Part shown: one piece after another, positions 20,390 to 29,379 of the stretch
Layout: each line of letters starts with the position of its first letter
Position numbering within the stretch: position 1 is the first letter of the stretch
NCBI RefSeq assembly: GCF_000601455.1
Contig: NZ_AZQP01000005.1
Coordinates: 36,064 to 100,063, forward strand
Reading direction: 5' to 3'
Length of the DNA: 64,000 nucleotides
Source of the DNA: Fervidicella metallireducens AeB
GTDB taxonomy: Bacteria; Bacillota; Clostridia; Clostridiales; Caloramatoraceae
Translations under genes and position numbers: made by a program
Notes under the pieces: model-generated
The model's database searches: none
Seen by the model: the letters and a program-made list of their open reading frames with translations, nothing else
Told to the model about the DNA's origin: nothing

Positions 20390-21606
20390 CTAGTCAAATA
20401 TAACCTTGTGATATTTTTTCTTTCCTTTTCTTACAAGTATGCTGTTATCTTCTAAGTCATTATCAGCAATTACAGCATTTATATCAGTTATCTTATTATC
20501 GTTTACATATAATCCACCCTGTTGAATAAGCCTTCTGCCTTCACTTTTAGATGGAATTACTTCAGCAGCTATAAGGATGTCAAGTATGTTTGTATTCAAT
20601 AGTGATCTTGATACCGTTGAGGTTGGTACGTTTACTAAATCTCCTCCACCACCAAATAAGGCTTCAGCGGCTTGTTGTGCCTTATTTGCTTCATCTTCTC
20701 CATGAACTATCTTTGTAACTTCATAAGCAAGAACCTTTTTAGCTTCATTTATTTCCTTATCCTTCAAGGAACCAAGCCTTCTCACTTCATCCATTGGAAG
20801 GAAAGTAAGAAGTGCAAGACATTTTTCAACATCTGCATCGTTAACATTTCTCCAGTATTGGTAGAACTCGTATGGAGAAGTTTTTTCCGCATCCAGCCAG
20901 AGTGCACCCTTTTCAGTTTTGCCCATTTTCTTTCCTTCGCTTGTTGTAAGAAGGGTAAAGGTCATTCCGTATGCGGCCTTTCCTTCTTTTCTTCTAATCA
21001 GATCTGCACCAGCTATTATGTTTGACCACTGATCATCACCGCCAAGCTGAAGTACACATCCGTATCTTCTGTTTAACTCTAAAAAGTCATAACCCTGCAT
21101 TAACATATAGTTAAATTCAAGGAATGAAAGCCCTTTTTCAAGTCTTTGTTTAAAACATTCAGCTGTAAGCATTCTGTTAACAGAAAAATGAACTCCAATT
21201 TCTCTTAAAAATTCTATGTAGTTGAGATTTAAAAGCCAATCGCCATTATTAACGATTATGGCTTTGTCATCTGAAAAATCAATAAATCTTTGCATCTGCT
21301 TTTTGAAGCAGGACACGTTATGGTCAATATCTTCCTTTGTAAGCATTTTTCTCATATCGGTTTTACCCGTTGGATCACCAATCATTGCAGTTCCACCGCC
21401 AATTAACACAATAGGTCTATGACCAGCCTCTGCATATGTGCCATTGCCATCATTGTTAAGAAATGTCCAACATGTAGACTATCAGCAGTTGGGTCATAGC
21501 CTGTATAGAACGTTATCTTCTCTTTTTCAAGAAGTTCTTTTATTTCATCTTCATGGGTAAGTTGTTGTATAAATCCTCTTTCCTTTAAAACATCAAAAAC
21601 AGACAC
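20390..21606 (-). CDS. tyrS: Tyrosyl-tRNA synthetase (contains a one-base frameshift)
   Basis: The gene charges tRNA-Tyr with tyrosine. Joined, the product is about 405 residues: a class I catalytic domain with [14 protein letters not shown] (HIGH motif), [19 protein letters not shown] and [10 protein letters not shown] (KMSKS motif), and a C-terminal S4 RNA-binding domain ([16 protein letters not shown]). The frame breaks at 21427-21428: after MAMAHMQR the sequence needs one more G in the GG run to read [15 protein letters not shown]. As written it gives two overlapping fragments, 21403-21606 and 20390-21409. An essential gene broken by one missing base in a short run suggests a sequencing error, unless a second tyrosyl-tRNA synthetase exists. 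The start codon is GTG with AAGGAGG upstream. Confidence 0.9.
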
Positions 21607-21629
21607 GTTAAAACCTCCTTGGGTAATCT

Positions 21630-21681
21630 ACAAAAGAATAGGAAGTAATAAGCTAAAATACTTTTATTTCCTTACTTTTGT
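21630..21681 (-). promoter_or_regulatory. Imperfect leader hairpin upstream of tyrS
   Basis: On the minus strand ACAAAAG-TAAGGAA pairs with TTCCTAT-CTTTTGT across the tyrS leader. There is no T-box (no TGGNACCGCG-like bulge) and no T tract, so a regulatory role is uncertain. Confidence 0.3.
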
Positions 21682-21683
21682 AT

Positions 21684-21712
21684 ATTCTATCAAATATATA
21701 AACACATTTCAA
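21684..21712 (-). promoter_or_regulatory. Sigma-A-type promoter of tyrS
   Basis: TTGAAA and TAGAAT separated by 17 bases on the minus strand, about 80 bases before the tyrS start. Confidence 0.6.
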
Positions 21713-21730
21713 ATAAAACAAAAATTTTGT

Positions 21731-22900
21731 TTATTCATGCTGGGTATAATCCTTATCAAAATTGATGATTACATTGTATTGGGGATAAATTTCCTTTATT
21801 TTTTCATTTACCTGCTCTGTTATCTCTTCAGCATATCCTACATTAAAGCTATTGTCTACAACAGCATCAAAAACAATGTTTTTATGCTTATTTTCGCCAA
21901 TTATCCTGAAGTCATGATAGGATTTAATGCTGGGTATTTTGGATAATATCTCATCAATTTTTTCCTTTGTTTCATTTATTTCAACATCATTAAGATTTAC
22001 TGGATCCATGTGTATAACAAGGTGTATACCAAGTTTTTTAGAGATTTCATTTTCAGCTTTATCAATTATTTCGTGGGCAGCCATAATTGGAACATCAGAA
22101 GGAATTTCTGCATGAATGGTTGCTATATGTTTACCAGCTCCATAGCTATGAACTATTAAATCATGGGTGCCCATTATAGGTTTATAGGATAAAACTTCTG
22201 AAATAATTGATTTTACAAGCTCTGGATCTGGAGCTTCTCCAAGAAGAGGGCTTATGGTATCTTTAACTAGGTTATATCCTGCAAACAAAATAAATAATGA
22301 AACAATTATTCCTGAGTAACCATCGATTGGAAAGGTGGTATACTTAGAGGCAACTAAAGATAAAGCTACAGTTGAAGTAATTATAACATCGCTGAAACTA
22401 TCAAAGGATGTAGCATTTAAAGTTCCAGAGGAAATTTTTCTGCTCAGGACTTTGTTAAACATACCCAGCCAGACCTTTGTAAATACTGAGATAATAAGTA
22501 CAATGAAAGAAATATAATCAAACACTAAAGGTGAAGGATTTTTTATTCTGTCATAGGATTCTTTCAGAAATTGAAAACCAACAAGGAGGACAGCAAAGGA
22601 TACAACTAAACCTGCAATATATTCACCCCTGCCATGACCAAAGGGATGTTCCTTATCTGCAGGTTTATCAGCAATTTTAAAACCTATAATGGTAACAACT
22701 GCTGAACCCATATCTGAAAGGTTGTTAAAGGCATCTGCAGTTATAGCAACGCTGTTTGTTATTGTGCCAATAAAGAATTTTACAACAAATAAAATTATAT
22801 TAACTACGATTCCCACTATTCCACCTAGCAATCCGTAGGCTTCACGAGAATTTTTTTTAGATTTAGGAATCAGTTTGTTTATAAGCCAATTTGTAAACAT
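21731..22900 (-). CDS. Cation diffusion facilitator family transporter
   Basis: The 389-residue protein has six membrane segments in the first 210 residues and a soluble cytoplasmic ferredoxin-like domain after that, as in CDF metal/proton antiporters. Signatures are ADAFNNLSDMGS in helix 2, the HPFGHGRGEY loop and SFDSFSD in helix 5. The helix 2 and helix 5 site residues look like NxxxD and DxxxD, not the HxxxD of zinc carriers, so a non-zinc metal (manganese or iron) is possible but not shown. A second soluble extension (about 290-389) is longer than in short CDFs. The gene is divergent from the patatin gene and about 125 bases upstream of tyrS on the same strand. Confidence 0.9.
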   Translation of the reverse strand: MFTNWLINKLIPKSKKNSREAYGLLGGIVGIVVNIILFVVKFFIGTITNSVAITADAFNNLSDMGSAVVTIIGFKIADKPADKEHPFGHGRGEYIAGLVVSFAVLLVGFQFLKESYDRIKNPSPLVFDYISFIVLIISVFTKVWLGMFNKVLSRKISSGTLNATSFDSFSDVIITSTVALSLVASKYTTFPIDGYSGIIVSLFILFAGYNLVKDTISPLLGEAPDPELVKSIISEVLSYKPIMGTHDLIVHSYGAGKHIATIHAEIPSDVPIMAAHEIIDKAENEISKKLGIHLVIHMDPVNLNDVEINETKEKIDEILSKIPSIKSYHDFRIIGENKHKNIVFDAVVDNSFNVGYAEEITEQVNEKIKEIYPQYNVIINFDKDYTQHE

Positions 22901-23061
22901 ATAATCACTCCCCTAAGAATATATCCTTATTATTCCACACAATTAAATTTTAACACAATTTAAAAAAATAGTTATCGAAAATGTTGTTTTAGCATCTTTA
23001 GGTGTATAATATCTTTGTAAATAATTTTTTAATTTGAGTGTAATATTATGGAGGGGATTAA

Positions 23062-23841
23062 ATGAAGCTAGGGTTGTGTTTAGTTGGTGGAGGTGCTAAA
23101 GGGGCATTTCAAGGCGGAGTTATAAAAAAATTAAAAGAAATGGAAAAATATCCTGAAATTATAACAGGAACGTCCATTGGAGCAGTTAATGGGTATTTTC
23201 TTTATAAAGACGCCTATTATGAGTTAGAAAGATTCTGGATGGAAATGGATGGAGAAAAATACCTGGGTGAACTAGGGAAAACCATAGACAATTCAAAAAT
23301 TATAAATGAATTGATGAGCCTTGAGGGTAAAAATGAAAATATGGAAAAGTTTTTTGTCAATTATGTTAGTATAGAGGATAGAAAATTAGCTGAAAGGATA
23401 GTAGAAATCAATAACCTGAGTGAGGAAGATGCCATTAATGCAGTTAGATATAGCTCACTTTTACCATTTAGAAGTGAAGATAAAGGTGAAAATAAAGATT
23501 TGATAAGGGATTTTGATTCTCAAAAGCTTTTTCAGTTTTTTAAAGAAGATGTTTCAAATGGGGTTTATGATGGATATAACTTAGATGGAGGCATTTTAAA
23601 TAATAATCTTCTTTCACCCTTTATTGATAACAGGGTTGATAAATTAATAATTGTTGGATTAAAGGATAACTATGTACCACCAGAATATATTTTTAACCAC
23701 TATGATAAAGAGGAAATATTAATTATCTGTCCAGACATTAAGGTAAATCCTTATGATACCGTAAGATTTGAAAGGGATTTTTGTTCAGATATGTATAACA
23801 GGGGATATAGACTTACAGGTGAATTAATGAATTTTATATAG
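23062..23841 (+). CDS. Patatin-like phospholipase
   Basis: The 259-residue protein has the patatin catalytic set: oxyanion hole GGGAKG (residues 9-14), nucleophile GTSIG (Ser38) and the DGG dyad aspartate (Asp175). No signal peptide is present, so it acts in the cytoplasm, probably as an acyl-ester hydrolase on phospholipids or lysophospholipids. The ATG is preceded by GGAGGGG. It lies 40 bases upstream of the flavin reductase gene in the same direction. A TATAAT-like box at 23005-23010 may be part of its promoter, with a weak -35. Confidence 0.88.
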   Translation: MKLGLCLVGGGAKGAFQGGVIKKLKEMEKYPEIITGTSIGAVNGYFLYKDAYYELERFWMEMDGEKYLGELGKTIDNSKIINELMSLEGKNENMEKFFVNYVSIEDRKLAERIVEINNLSEEDAINAVRYSSLLPFRSEDKGENKDLIRDFDSQKLFQFFKEDVSNGVYDGYNLDGGILNNNLLSPFIDNRVDKLIIVGLKDNYVPPEYIFNHYDKEEILIICPDIKVNPYDTVRFERDFCSDMYNRGYRLTGELMNFI

Positions 23842-23881
23842 TAAATGAATACAATCGAACATAATTTAAGGAGGAGTGAAA

Positions 23882-24385
23882 ATGTACAGAGAGATTAAGT
23901 TTTCTGAAATGTCAAAGGAATTATTAGAACAATTGCAGAAGGGAGCTTTTTTAACGGTTAAGGATGGAGATAAAGTTAACACCATGACTATTGCATGGGG
24001 TTCCTTAGGTTTTATGTGGTATAAACCAATATTTACAGCTATGGTGAGATACTCAAGATATACATATGAGCTTATTGAAAAAGCTGGGGAATTTACTGTA
24101 AGTTTTCCATTAAATGGTCAATTGAAGGAGGAGTTAGGTTTTTGTGGAACAAAATCAGGTAGAGATTTAGATAAAATAAAGGAATGTGACCTTAAAATCA
24201 AGGCTGGGGATGTTGTAAATACTCCTGTTTTAGACCAATGTGACCTGCATTTAGAGTGTAAGATAGTTTACAAACAGCCAATGGATGAGAAAAATGTATG
24301 TCAGGAAATAAAGGATAAAGCTTATCCACAGGGCAATTACCATGTTTTATATTTTGGAGAGATAGTAAAAGCATATATAAAATAA
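23882..24385 (+). CDS. Flavin reductase-like FMN-binding split-barrel protein
   Basis: This protein of 167 residues resembles the clostridial flavin reductase family: FLTVKDGDKVNTMTIAWGS, then FTAMVRYSRYTYELIE and FTVSFPLN, forming the FMN-binding split barrel. It contains the ELGFCGTKSGRD segment typical of this subgroup. It probably binds FMN and takes part in electron transfer; its partner is unknown. I chose the ATG at 23882, seven bases after GGAGGAG; an in-frame GTG at 23876 overlaps that site. It follows the patatin gene and ends before a terminator. Confidence 0.85.
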   Translation: MYREIKFSEMSKELLEQLQKGAFLTVKDGDKVNTMTIAWGSLGFMWYKPIFTAMVRYSRYTYELIEKAGEFTVSFPLNGQLKEELGFCGTKSGRDLDKIKECDLKIKAGDVVNTPVLDQCDLHLECKIVYKQPMDEKNVCQEIKDKAYPQGNYHVLYFGEIVKAYIK

Positions 24386-24401
24386 TGTGTTTTAACAATC
24401 T

Positions 24402-24426
24402 AAGCCGGCATTATGCTGGCTTTTAA
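24402..24426 (+). terminator. Intrinsic terminator after the flavin reductase gene
   Basis: Stem AAGCCGGCA / TGCTGGCTT with one G-T pair, short loop and a T tract. The rest of the roughly 300-base gap to the next gene holds only the promoter at 24557-24585. Confidence 0.75.
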
Positions 24427-24556
24427 TATTTTAGATTTCTATATGGAAAATAAATGTCATCTTATGCAGTGGATGTATATTTATAATATTCTATTTAAGT
24501 AAATATATAGAAATAATCGAGAAATCAGAGGAAATATTAGTAATAGCAAAAAAGTA

Positions 24557-24585
24557 TTGCATATATATAAAATTAAATGTATAAT
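24557..24585 (+). promoter_or_regulatory. Sigma-A promoter of the APC permease gene
   Basis: TTGCAT and TATAAT separated by exactly 17 bases, about 100 bases before the start codon. Confidence 0.65.
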
Positions 24586-24688
24586 TGTCCTTGTTGTTTT
24601 TTGAAAAGGTTAATTTTCATTAGAGACATTAACAATTACTAAACAACAGAATAAAAATTAGAATTAGTATTGAAAGGGGCAATTTACA

Positions 24689-26086
24689 ATGGAAAAAAAA
24701 GAAATGGAGAAAGATAACATCTCACATGGCTTAAAAAGGGAAATAGGATTATTTGCAGCGACTGCAATAGTTGTTGGAAATATGATTGGTTCAGGAATAT
24801 TTATGGCACCACAGGGACTTGCTTCAGTTTCAAATCCAAAAACAACGATATTAGCATGGATAATTACTGCAGTAGGCTCAATGTTACTTGCATTAAGCTT
24901 TGCAAAATTAGGTGCAGCTTATCCCAAAACTGGAGGGCCAATTGTATATACAAAGGAAGCTTTTGGCGAGTTTCCAGCATTTTTAATTGCTTGGACTTAC
25001 TGGGTTGGTGCATGGGCAGGAAATGCAGCAATAATTACTGGCTTTATGAGTTATTTAAATTACTTCATTCCTGAACTAGGAAACAACAGATTATTGGCCT
25101 TTATAGTTTCATCTGGAATACTATGGTTCTTTACCTTTATAAATATCAAGGGTGCTAAAGAAGCTGGTATCGTTAGTATCATAACAACAGTTCTTAAGAT
25201 TCTACCACTTATAATATTTGCAGGAATAGCAGCGTGGAATTTTAATCCAGATTATTTAAACACTGTTGCAAGTGATAAGGTTTCAGGAATGGATACCCTG
25301 CCAGCAGCAATAGCTATAACTCTTTGGGCATTCATAGGCTTAGAAAGTGCAACTGTTCCAGCTGGGGAGATTAAAAATCCAGAAAGAAACATAAAGTTAA
25401 GTACAATCTATGGAACGTTAATAACAGCAATTATATATATATTAATAAGTGTACTTGCAATGGGTGGTATGTCTCAGGGAGACCTTGCTAACTCAACTGC
25501 ACCTCTTGCTGATATAATAAACAATTTAACAGGCTCCCACTGGGGGGGAACAATAATTGCCCTTGGAGCTATAATATCTACACTTGGTGCTACTTCAGGC
25601 TGGATTTTAACAGCAGCAAGAGGAGCATTTGCAGCTGGTGAAGACAAGCTTTTCCCAGAGATATTTGCAAAACTTCATCCAAAATACAATACGCCCCATG
25701 CTTCACTGATTATCAGTGGAGTTGCTGCTAACATATTACTTGTTATGAATTACGTTGGAAGTTTAACATCAGCTTTTAACTTTATGCTTTTACTGGCAAC
25801 TCTTGCAGTACTTCCAGCATATACTTTCACAACAGCAGCTGAAATTATTCTGTTGGTAAAACATGATGATAGATTTAATTTAGGAAACTTTATAAAAAAT
25901 TCATTTATATCCCTCTTGGGATTTGCATATTCAATTTATGCAATCTATGGCACAGGTGCAGAGGTTGTAATGTATGGTTTTATATTAATGCTTGTAGGAA
26001 TACCTTTTTATGTATATATGAAACTTCAGAACAGGGGAGAGATTTCATTAGCTAAAAACATAAAAACAAAGGCATACGAGAATTAA
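24689..26086 (+). CDS. APC-family amino acid permease (AdiC/ArcD-like)
   Basis: The 465-residue protein has 12 predicted membrane segments. It carries the GNMIGSGIFMAP motif in helix 1 and WAFIGLESATVPAGEIKNPERN in helix 6, both typical of the basic amino acid/polyamine antiporter branch of APC carriers. The tryptophan of helix 6 and the surrounding residues match arginine/agmatine-type exchangers, so arginine/ornithine exchange is a reasonable guess. That would suit the arcA-arcB-arcC genes 27 kb away, which have no antiporter beside them; the link is inference. GAAAGGGG precedes the ATG. It is expressed from the promoter at 24557. Confidence 0.82.
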   Translation: MEKKEMEKDNISHGLKREIGLFAATAIVVGNMIGSGIFMAPQGLASVSNPKTTILAWIITAVGSMLLALSFAKLGAAYPKTGGPIVYTKEAFGEFPAFLIAWTYWVGAWAGNAAIITGFMSYLNYFIPELGNNRLLAFIVSSGILWFFTFINIKGAKEAGIVSIITTVLKILPLIIFAGIAAWNFNPDYLNTVASDKVSGMDTLPAAIAITLWAFIGLESATVPAGEIKNPERNIKLSTIYGTLITAIIYILISVLAMGGMSQGDLANSTAPLADIINNLTGSHWGGTIIALGAIISTLGATSGWILTAARGAFAAGEDKLFPEIFAKLHPKYNTPHASLIISGVAANILLVMNYVGSLTSAFNFMLLLATLAVLPAYTFTTAAEIILLVKHDDRFNLGNFIKNSFISLLGFAYSIYAIYGTGAEVVMYGFILMLVGIPFYVYMKLQNRGEISLAKNIKTKAYEN

Positions 26087-26157
26087 CCTCCAGTTACGAA
26101 TGAAAGATTATCTTAATAAATATATATATGTTAAGGTGATTTTTTGGGAGGGATATT

Positions 26158-26493
26158 GTGATAATTACCACAACTCCTTATATTGAGGGAAAGAGAATAG
26201 TTGAATACAAAGGAATTGTGTGTGGTGAAATCATAGCAGGTGTTAATTTTGTAAAGGATTTTCTTGCAGGGATATCCGATTTCTTCGGTGGAAGATCAGG
26301 AACCTATGAAGAGGAACTGATACGGGCTCGGGATAGAGCACTTGAAGAAATGGAAAAAAGGGCATGGAAAATGGGAGCAAATGCAGTTATTGGGGTAGAT
26401 CTTGATTATGAAGTTTTAGGTCAACATGGAAGCATGTTAATGGTAACTGCTTCAGGAACAGCAGTTTTAATAGAAGACAAACAGGAAAATTAA
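26158..26493 (+). CDS. YbjQ/UPF0145 family protein
   Basis: The 111-residue protein starts [19 protein letters not shown] and has the later [33 protein letters not shown] stretch that defines the YbjQ (UPF0145) family. Members form small ring-like oligomers; their function is not established, and heavy-metal binding has only been proposed. No cysteine cluster is present apart from Cys22. The start is GTG with GGGAGGGA seven bases upstream. It is followed after about 90 bases by a ferredoxin gene. Confidence 0.85.
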   Translation: MIITTTPYIEGKRIVEYKGIVCGEIIAGVNFVKDFLAGISDFFGGRSGTYEEELIRARDRALEEMEKRAWKMGANAVIGVDLDYEVLGQHGSMLMVTASGTAVLIEDKQEN

Positions 26494-26585
26494 TCGGCTT
26501 GTTTTTTAAAGGTAATAAGCAGACAATTGTTGACTGTCCCTCTTTGATGTATAATTGTTTTAAGAATTTCGAAGGGGGAAGAAAT

Positions 26586-26753
26586 ATGGTCAGGATTAAT
26601 GAAAACTGCAGGGGATGCAAAATCTGTTTAAAGGCATGTATGTTTAAGGCTATAAGAATTGAGAATGGGAAAGCGGTCATAGATGAAAATAAATGTGTGT
26701 TGTGTTACAATTGCTTGAAAAATACTTGTCCTTTCGACGCAATCCAAGAATAA
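26586..26753 (+). CDS. Small 2[4Fe-4S] ferredoxin-type protein
   Basis: The 55-residue protein has two cluster motifs: C-x2-C-x2-C-x3-C (CRGCKICLKAC) and CVLCYNCLKNTCP, in which four residues instead of three separate the last two cysteines. The first motif lacks the usual proline after its fourth cysteine. It should be a low-potential electron carrier in the cytoplasm, resembling the ferredoxin domain of oxidoreductase delta subunits. I chose the ATG at 26586 because of GAAGGGGGAAG just before it. A strong terminator follows. Confidence 0.85.
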   Translation: MVRINENCRGCKICLKACMFKAIRIENGKAVIDENKCVLCYNCLKNTCPFDAIQE

Positions 26754-26757
26754 AAAC

Positions 26758-26797
26758 AAAAAACTTGTGCAGCAGGAAAATGCTGCACAAGTTTTTT
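26758..26797 (+). terminator. Intrinsic terminator after the ferredoxin gene
   Basis: Fourteen-base stem AAACTTGTGCAGCA / TGCTGCACAAGTTT, six-base loop, T tract. Confidence 0.9.
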
Positions 26798-26859
26798 GTT
26801 GAAAAAAAGGGAATTGGTCGTATAATTATATAAGTAGGAATAAAAGAGGGGTGAATAGA

Positions 26860-28332
26860 ATGAAGTTTTTAGTTCCTGTAGTTATTGGTGCAGTAATTGG
26901 ATATATAACAAATTGGCTGGCTATTAAAATGCTTTTTAGACCTTATGAGGAAAAGAGGATATTTGGTATTAAAATTCCATTTACTCCTGGGCTTATACCA
27001 AAGGAGAGATTCAGGATAGCAAGGAGTGTTGGTGAAACAGTAGGAACCCATTTATTATCTTCAGATATGCTTGCTGAGGCACTACAAAGTGAAGGCGTAA
27101 ACAAACATATAAGGGTATGGATACATGAAAAAATTGCAAGTATAAAGGAAAGCAACCTTACCATTGAAGAACAGCTTAAAAAGGTTTCAGGGGATGACTA
27201 CGAAAAAATAAGGGCTTTAGTTAATGATAAAACATCAGATTATATCTATAATTTATTAAAAAAAGAAGAATTCCAAAGATTGCTGTCAGAAAATCTAAAG
27301 GGAAGCTTTGAGAATTCATATGATGAATTTTTAAAAGGTGATAAGTTAAGTCATTTAAAAGATAAAATATCAGATTTTATAGGTGAAACGACATCATCAG
27401 GTAACCTGAGTGAAAAAATTGAAATGGTTATACTTGATAAAGTAAAGGATTTGGAATTAGATGAAAGAAACATAAACGAAGTAATACCATCTGTAGTTAT
27501 AAACACTGCAAAGGTATACATATATAATCATAGTGGTGAGATAACTGAGGCAATAAAAGATATAATGAATCAGGAAGAAAGCCAGCTAAAGTTTAAAAAT
27601 GCAGTAATAAATCTTATTGAACTTAACTTTGGCAAAATGATTTCGATGTTTATGAATCCTGAGATGATAGCCAGCAAGATTCTTGTTTTTGCAGAGAATT
27701 ACTTAGCTAAAGAGGAAAATCAGAAAAATATTTCAGTTATGCTTATAAATTCAATGGACAAATTATTAAATAAAAAAATTTGTGATGTTGTTTCTTCAAT
27801 ACCATACGAAACGAAATCACAGGTTGTAAGTGAAATTAAAAATTTCATAGTTAATTATTTAAATGATAAGAGTATGCGAGTAATGTTAATTAACTCAATA
27901 GAAGATAAAATCAGGGAAAAGGATGTAGTTATAAAGGGAGCTGTTTCTGAAATTATTGATAGAAAAGTTATAGAAGTAATTAATTCAGAAAAAACTGGCA
28001 TAGAGATAAAAAATCTGACTGAAAAGGGTATTAACGTATTGTTGAACAAGCCATCAGCAATAGTTTTTGAAAAATTGGAAACACCAATAGGAAATCGATT
28101 AGTTAATGTATTAAGGGACAACGTTTTTAGTTTAATAAATAAAAAATCAACGGATATCATTGAGCTTTTAGACATCCCAAAGATAGTTGAGGATAGAATA
28201 AATAGTTTTGATGTTGAGTTTGCTGAAAAATTAATACTTGACATAGCAAGCAAGGAATTAAGGGCAATAACATGGCTTGGTGCTCTTTTAGGTGGAATTA
28301 TTGGTATAATAACTCCATTGCTTCAATTCTGA
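26860..28332 (+). CDS. DUF445 family membrane protein (YheB-like)
   Basis: The 490-residue protein has a hydrophobic N-terminus with the IGAVIGYITNWLAIKMLFRPYEEKRIFG motif region and PFTPGLIPKERFRIARSVG, both typical of DUF445. A long helical middle domain follows, and a closing hydrophobic segment (ITWLGALLGGIIGIITPLLQF region). It is membrane-anchored at both ends. B. subtilis YheB is its best-known relative; its molecular function is unknown. I chose the ATG at 26860, since GAGGGGTGA falls at the right distance; a GTG at 26851 is part of that site. It seems monocistronic. Confidence 0.85.
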   Translation: MKFLVPVVIGAVIGYITNWLAIKMLFRPYEEKRIFGIKIPFTPGLIPKERFRIARSVGETVGTHLLSSDMLAEALQSEGVNKHIRVWIHEKIASIKESNLTIEEQLKKVSGDDYEKIRALVNDKTSDYIYNLLKKEEFQRLLSENLKGSFENSYDEFLKGDKLSHLKDKISDFIGETTSSGNLSEKIEMVILDKVKDLELDERNINEVIPSVVINTAKVYIYNHSGEITEAIKDIMNQEESQLKFKNAVINLIELNFGKMISMFMNPEMIASKILVFAENYLAKEENQKNISVMLINSMDKLLNKKICDVVSSIPYETKSQVVSEIKNFIVNYLNDKSMRVMLINSIEDKIREKDVVIKGAVSEIIDRKVIEVINSEKTGIEIKNLTEKGINVLLNKPSAIVFEKLETPIGNRLVNVLRDNVFSLINKKSTDIIELLDIPKIVEDRINSFDVEFAEKLILDIASKELRAITWLGALLGGIIGIITPLLQF

Positions 28333-28343
28333 TAAAAATACTT

Positions 28344-28387
28344 ATTAACGCGGAGAAAATACAGGATATCCGCGTTAATTCCTTTTA
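28344..28387 (+). terminator. Probable terminator after the DUF445 gene
   Basis: Ten-base stem ATTAACGCGG / CCGCGTTAAT, 16-base loop, and a weak T tract (TCCTTTT). Confidence 0.65.
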
Positions 28388-28548
28388 AAGCAGGATTAAT
28401 ATAATGATATAATTAAAATTCCTTGCATAAATTATATTTAAGCAAGGATTGAAAGTACCTAATGAAATTATTGTTATTGTTTAAAAAAACTTCTACCAAC
28501 AACGTTTATGTAGTATAATATTTTCAAATCATTGTTTTGAGGTGAATT

Positions 28549-29265
28549 ATGATAAGGACTATAAGTGTTGCCATTTATTTATTGTTCCTTCTGATTGGAA
28601 CTATACCTTCATTAATCAGGGTTAAAAAATACGAGAAAGAAAATAAAATTCATGAAAAATATGAATTAGTTCATAGGGTTGCCCATAATTTTGGGAAAAA
28701 AATGATTGACTGTACTGGCTCTAAGGTTAGGGTAACAGGATATGAAAATATACCAAAGGATGAAACGGTTGTATTTATTGGAAATCATCAGGGCAATTTT
28801 GATATTCCTCTGCTTCTAGGCTATATAGATAAACCAATAGCTTATATTGCAAAAATCGAAATAATGAAGCTTCCTATAGTAAGGGACTGGATGAAATATA
28901 TGAGATGTGTATTTATAGATAGAAAAGACCCAAGGCAATCATTAAAGGCAATAAGTCAGGGTGTAGAATATATAAAAGAAGGTCAGTCCATGGTAATTTT
29001 CCCAGAGGGAACCAGAAGCAAAGGGGATAAAATAGGTGAGTTTAAGCCTGGAAGCTTAAAACTGGCAACCAAGGCAGGAACCACAATAGTACCATTTACA
29101 ATAAAGGGTACATACAAGATATTTGAAGCTAACAAAAATAAAATAAAACCAGCCGAGGTTGAACTGATTATTCATCCTCCTGTTTATACAAGTGGGCTAT
29201 CAAAGGAAGAATTAAATGAATTACCAGATAAAATAAAGGAAACTATTACATCTGCTTTAAAGTAA
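28549..29265 (+). CDS. plsC: 1-acyl-sn-glycerol-3-phosphate acyltransferase
   Basis: The 238-residue enzyme adds the second acyl chain to lysophosphatidic acid, giving phosphatidic acid for membrane lipid synthesis. It has one N-terminal membrane segment (residues 3-20), the acyltransferase motif NHQGNFD (His80, Asp85), the FIDRKDPRQS block and the FPEGTRSKG substrate-binding motif near residue 150. The ATG follows GAGGTGA. It is followed by a terminator and the proC gene. Confidence 0.92.
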   Translation: MIRTISVAIYLLFLLIGTIPSLIRVKKYEKENKIHEKYELVHRVAHNFGKKMIDCTGSKVRVTGYENIPKDETVVFIGNHQGNFDIPLLLGYIDKPIAYIAKIEIMKLPIVRDWMKYMRCVFIDRKDPRQSLKAISQGVEYIKEGQSMVIFPEGTRSKGDKIGEFKPGSLKLATKAGTTIVPFTIKGTYKIFEANKNKIKPAEVELIIHPPVYTSGLSKEELNELPDKIKETITSALK

Positions 29266-29332
29266 TTAATGACTTTAATTATCTACCTAATTAATATATA
29301 ATATTTGTAAACAAATTTTTTGCATATTTTAT

Positions 29333-29355
29333 GGAGCATGGAATGCTCCTTTTTT
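29333..29355 (+). terminator. Intrinsic terminator between plsC and proC
   Basis: Seven-base stem GGAGCAT / ATGCTCC, loop GGA, T tract. It lies 24 bases before the proC start. Confidence 0.8.
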
Positions 29356-29379
29356 GGTGAAGCGATGGGAGGATATTAA

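Noticed and set aside
21607..21730. T-box riboswitch before tyrS
   Set aside because: No TGGNACCGCG-like antiterminator bulge and the leader is too short.
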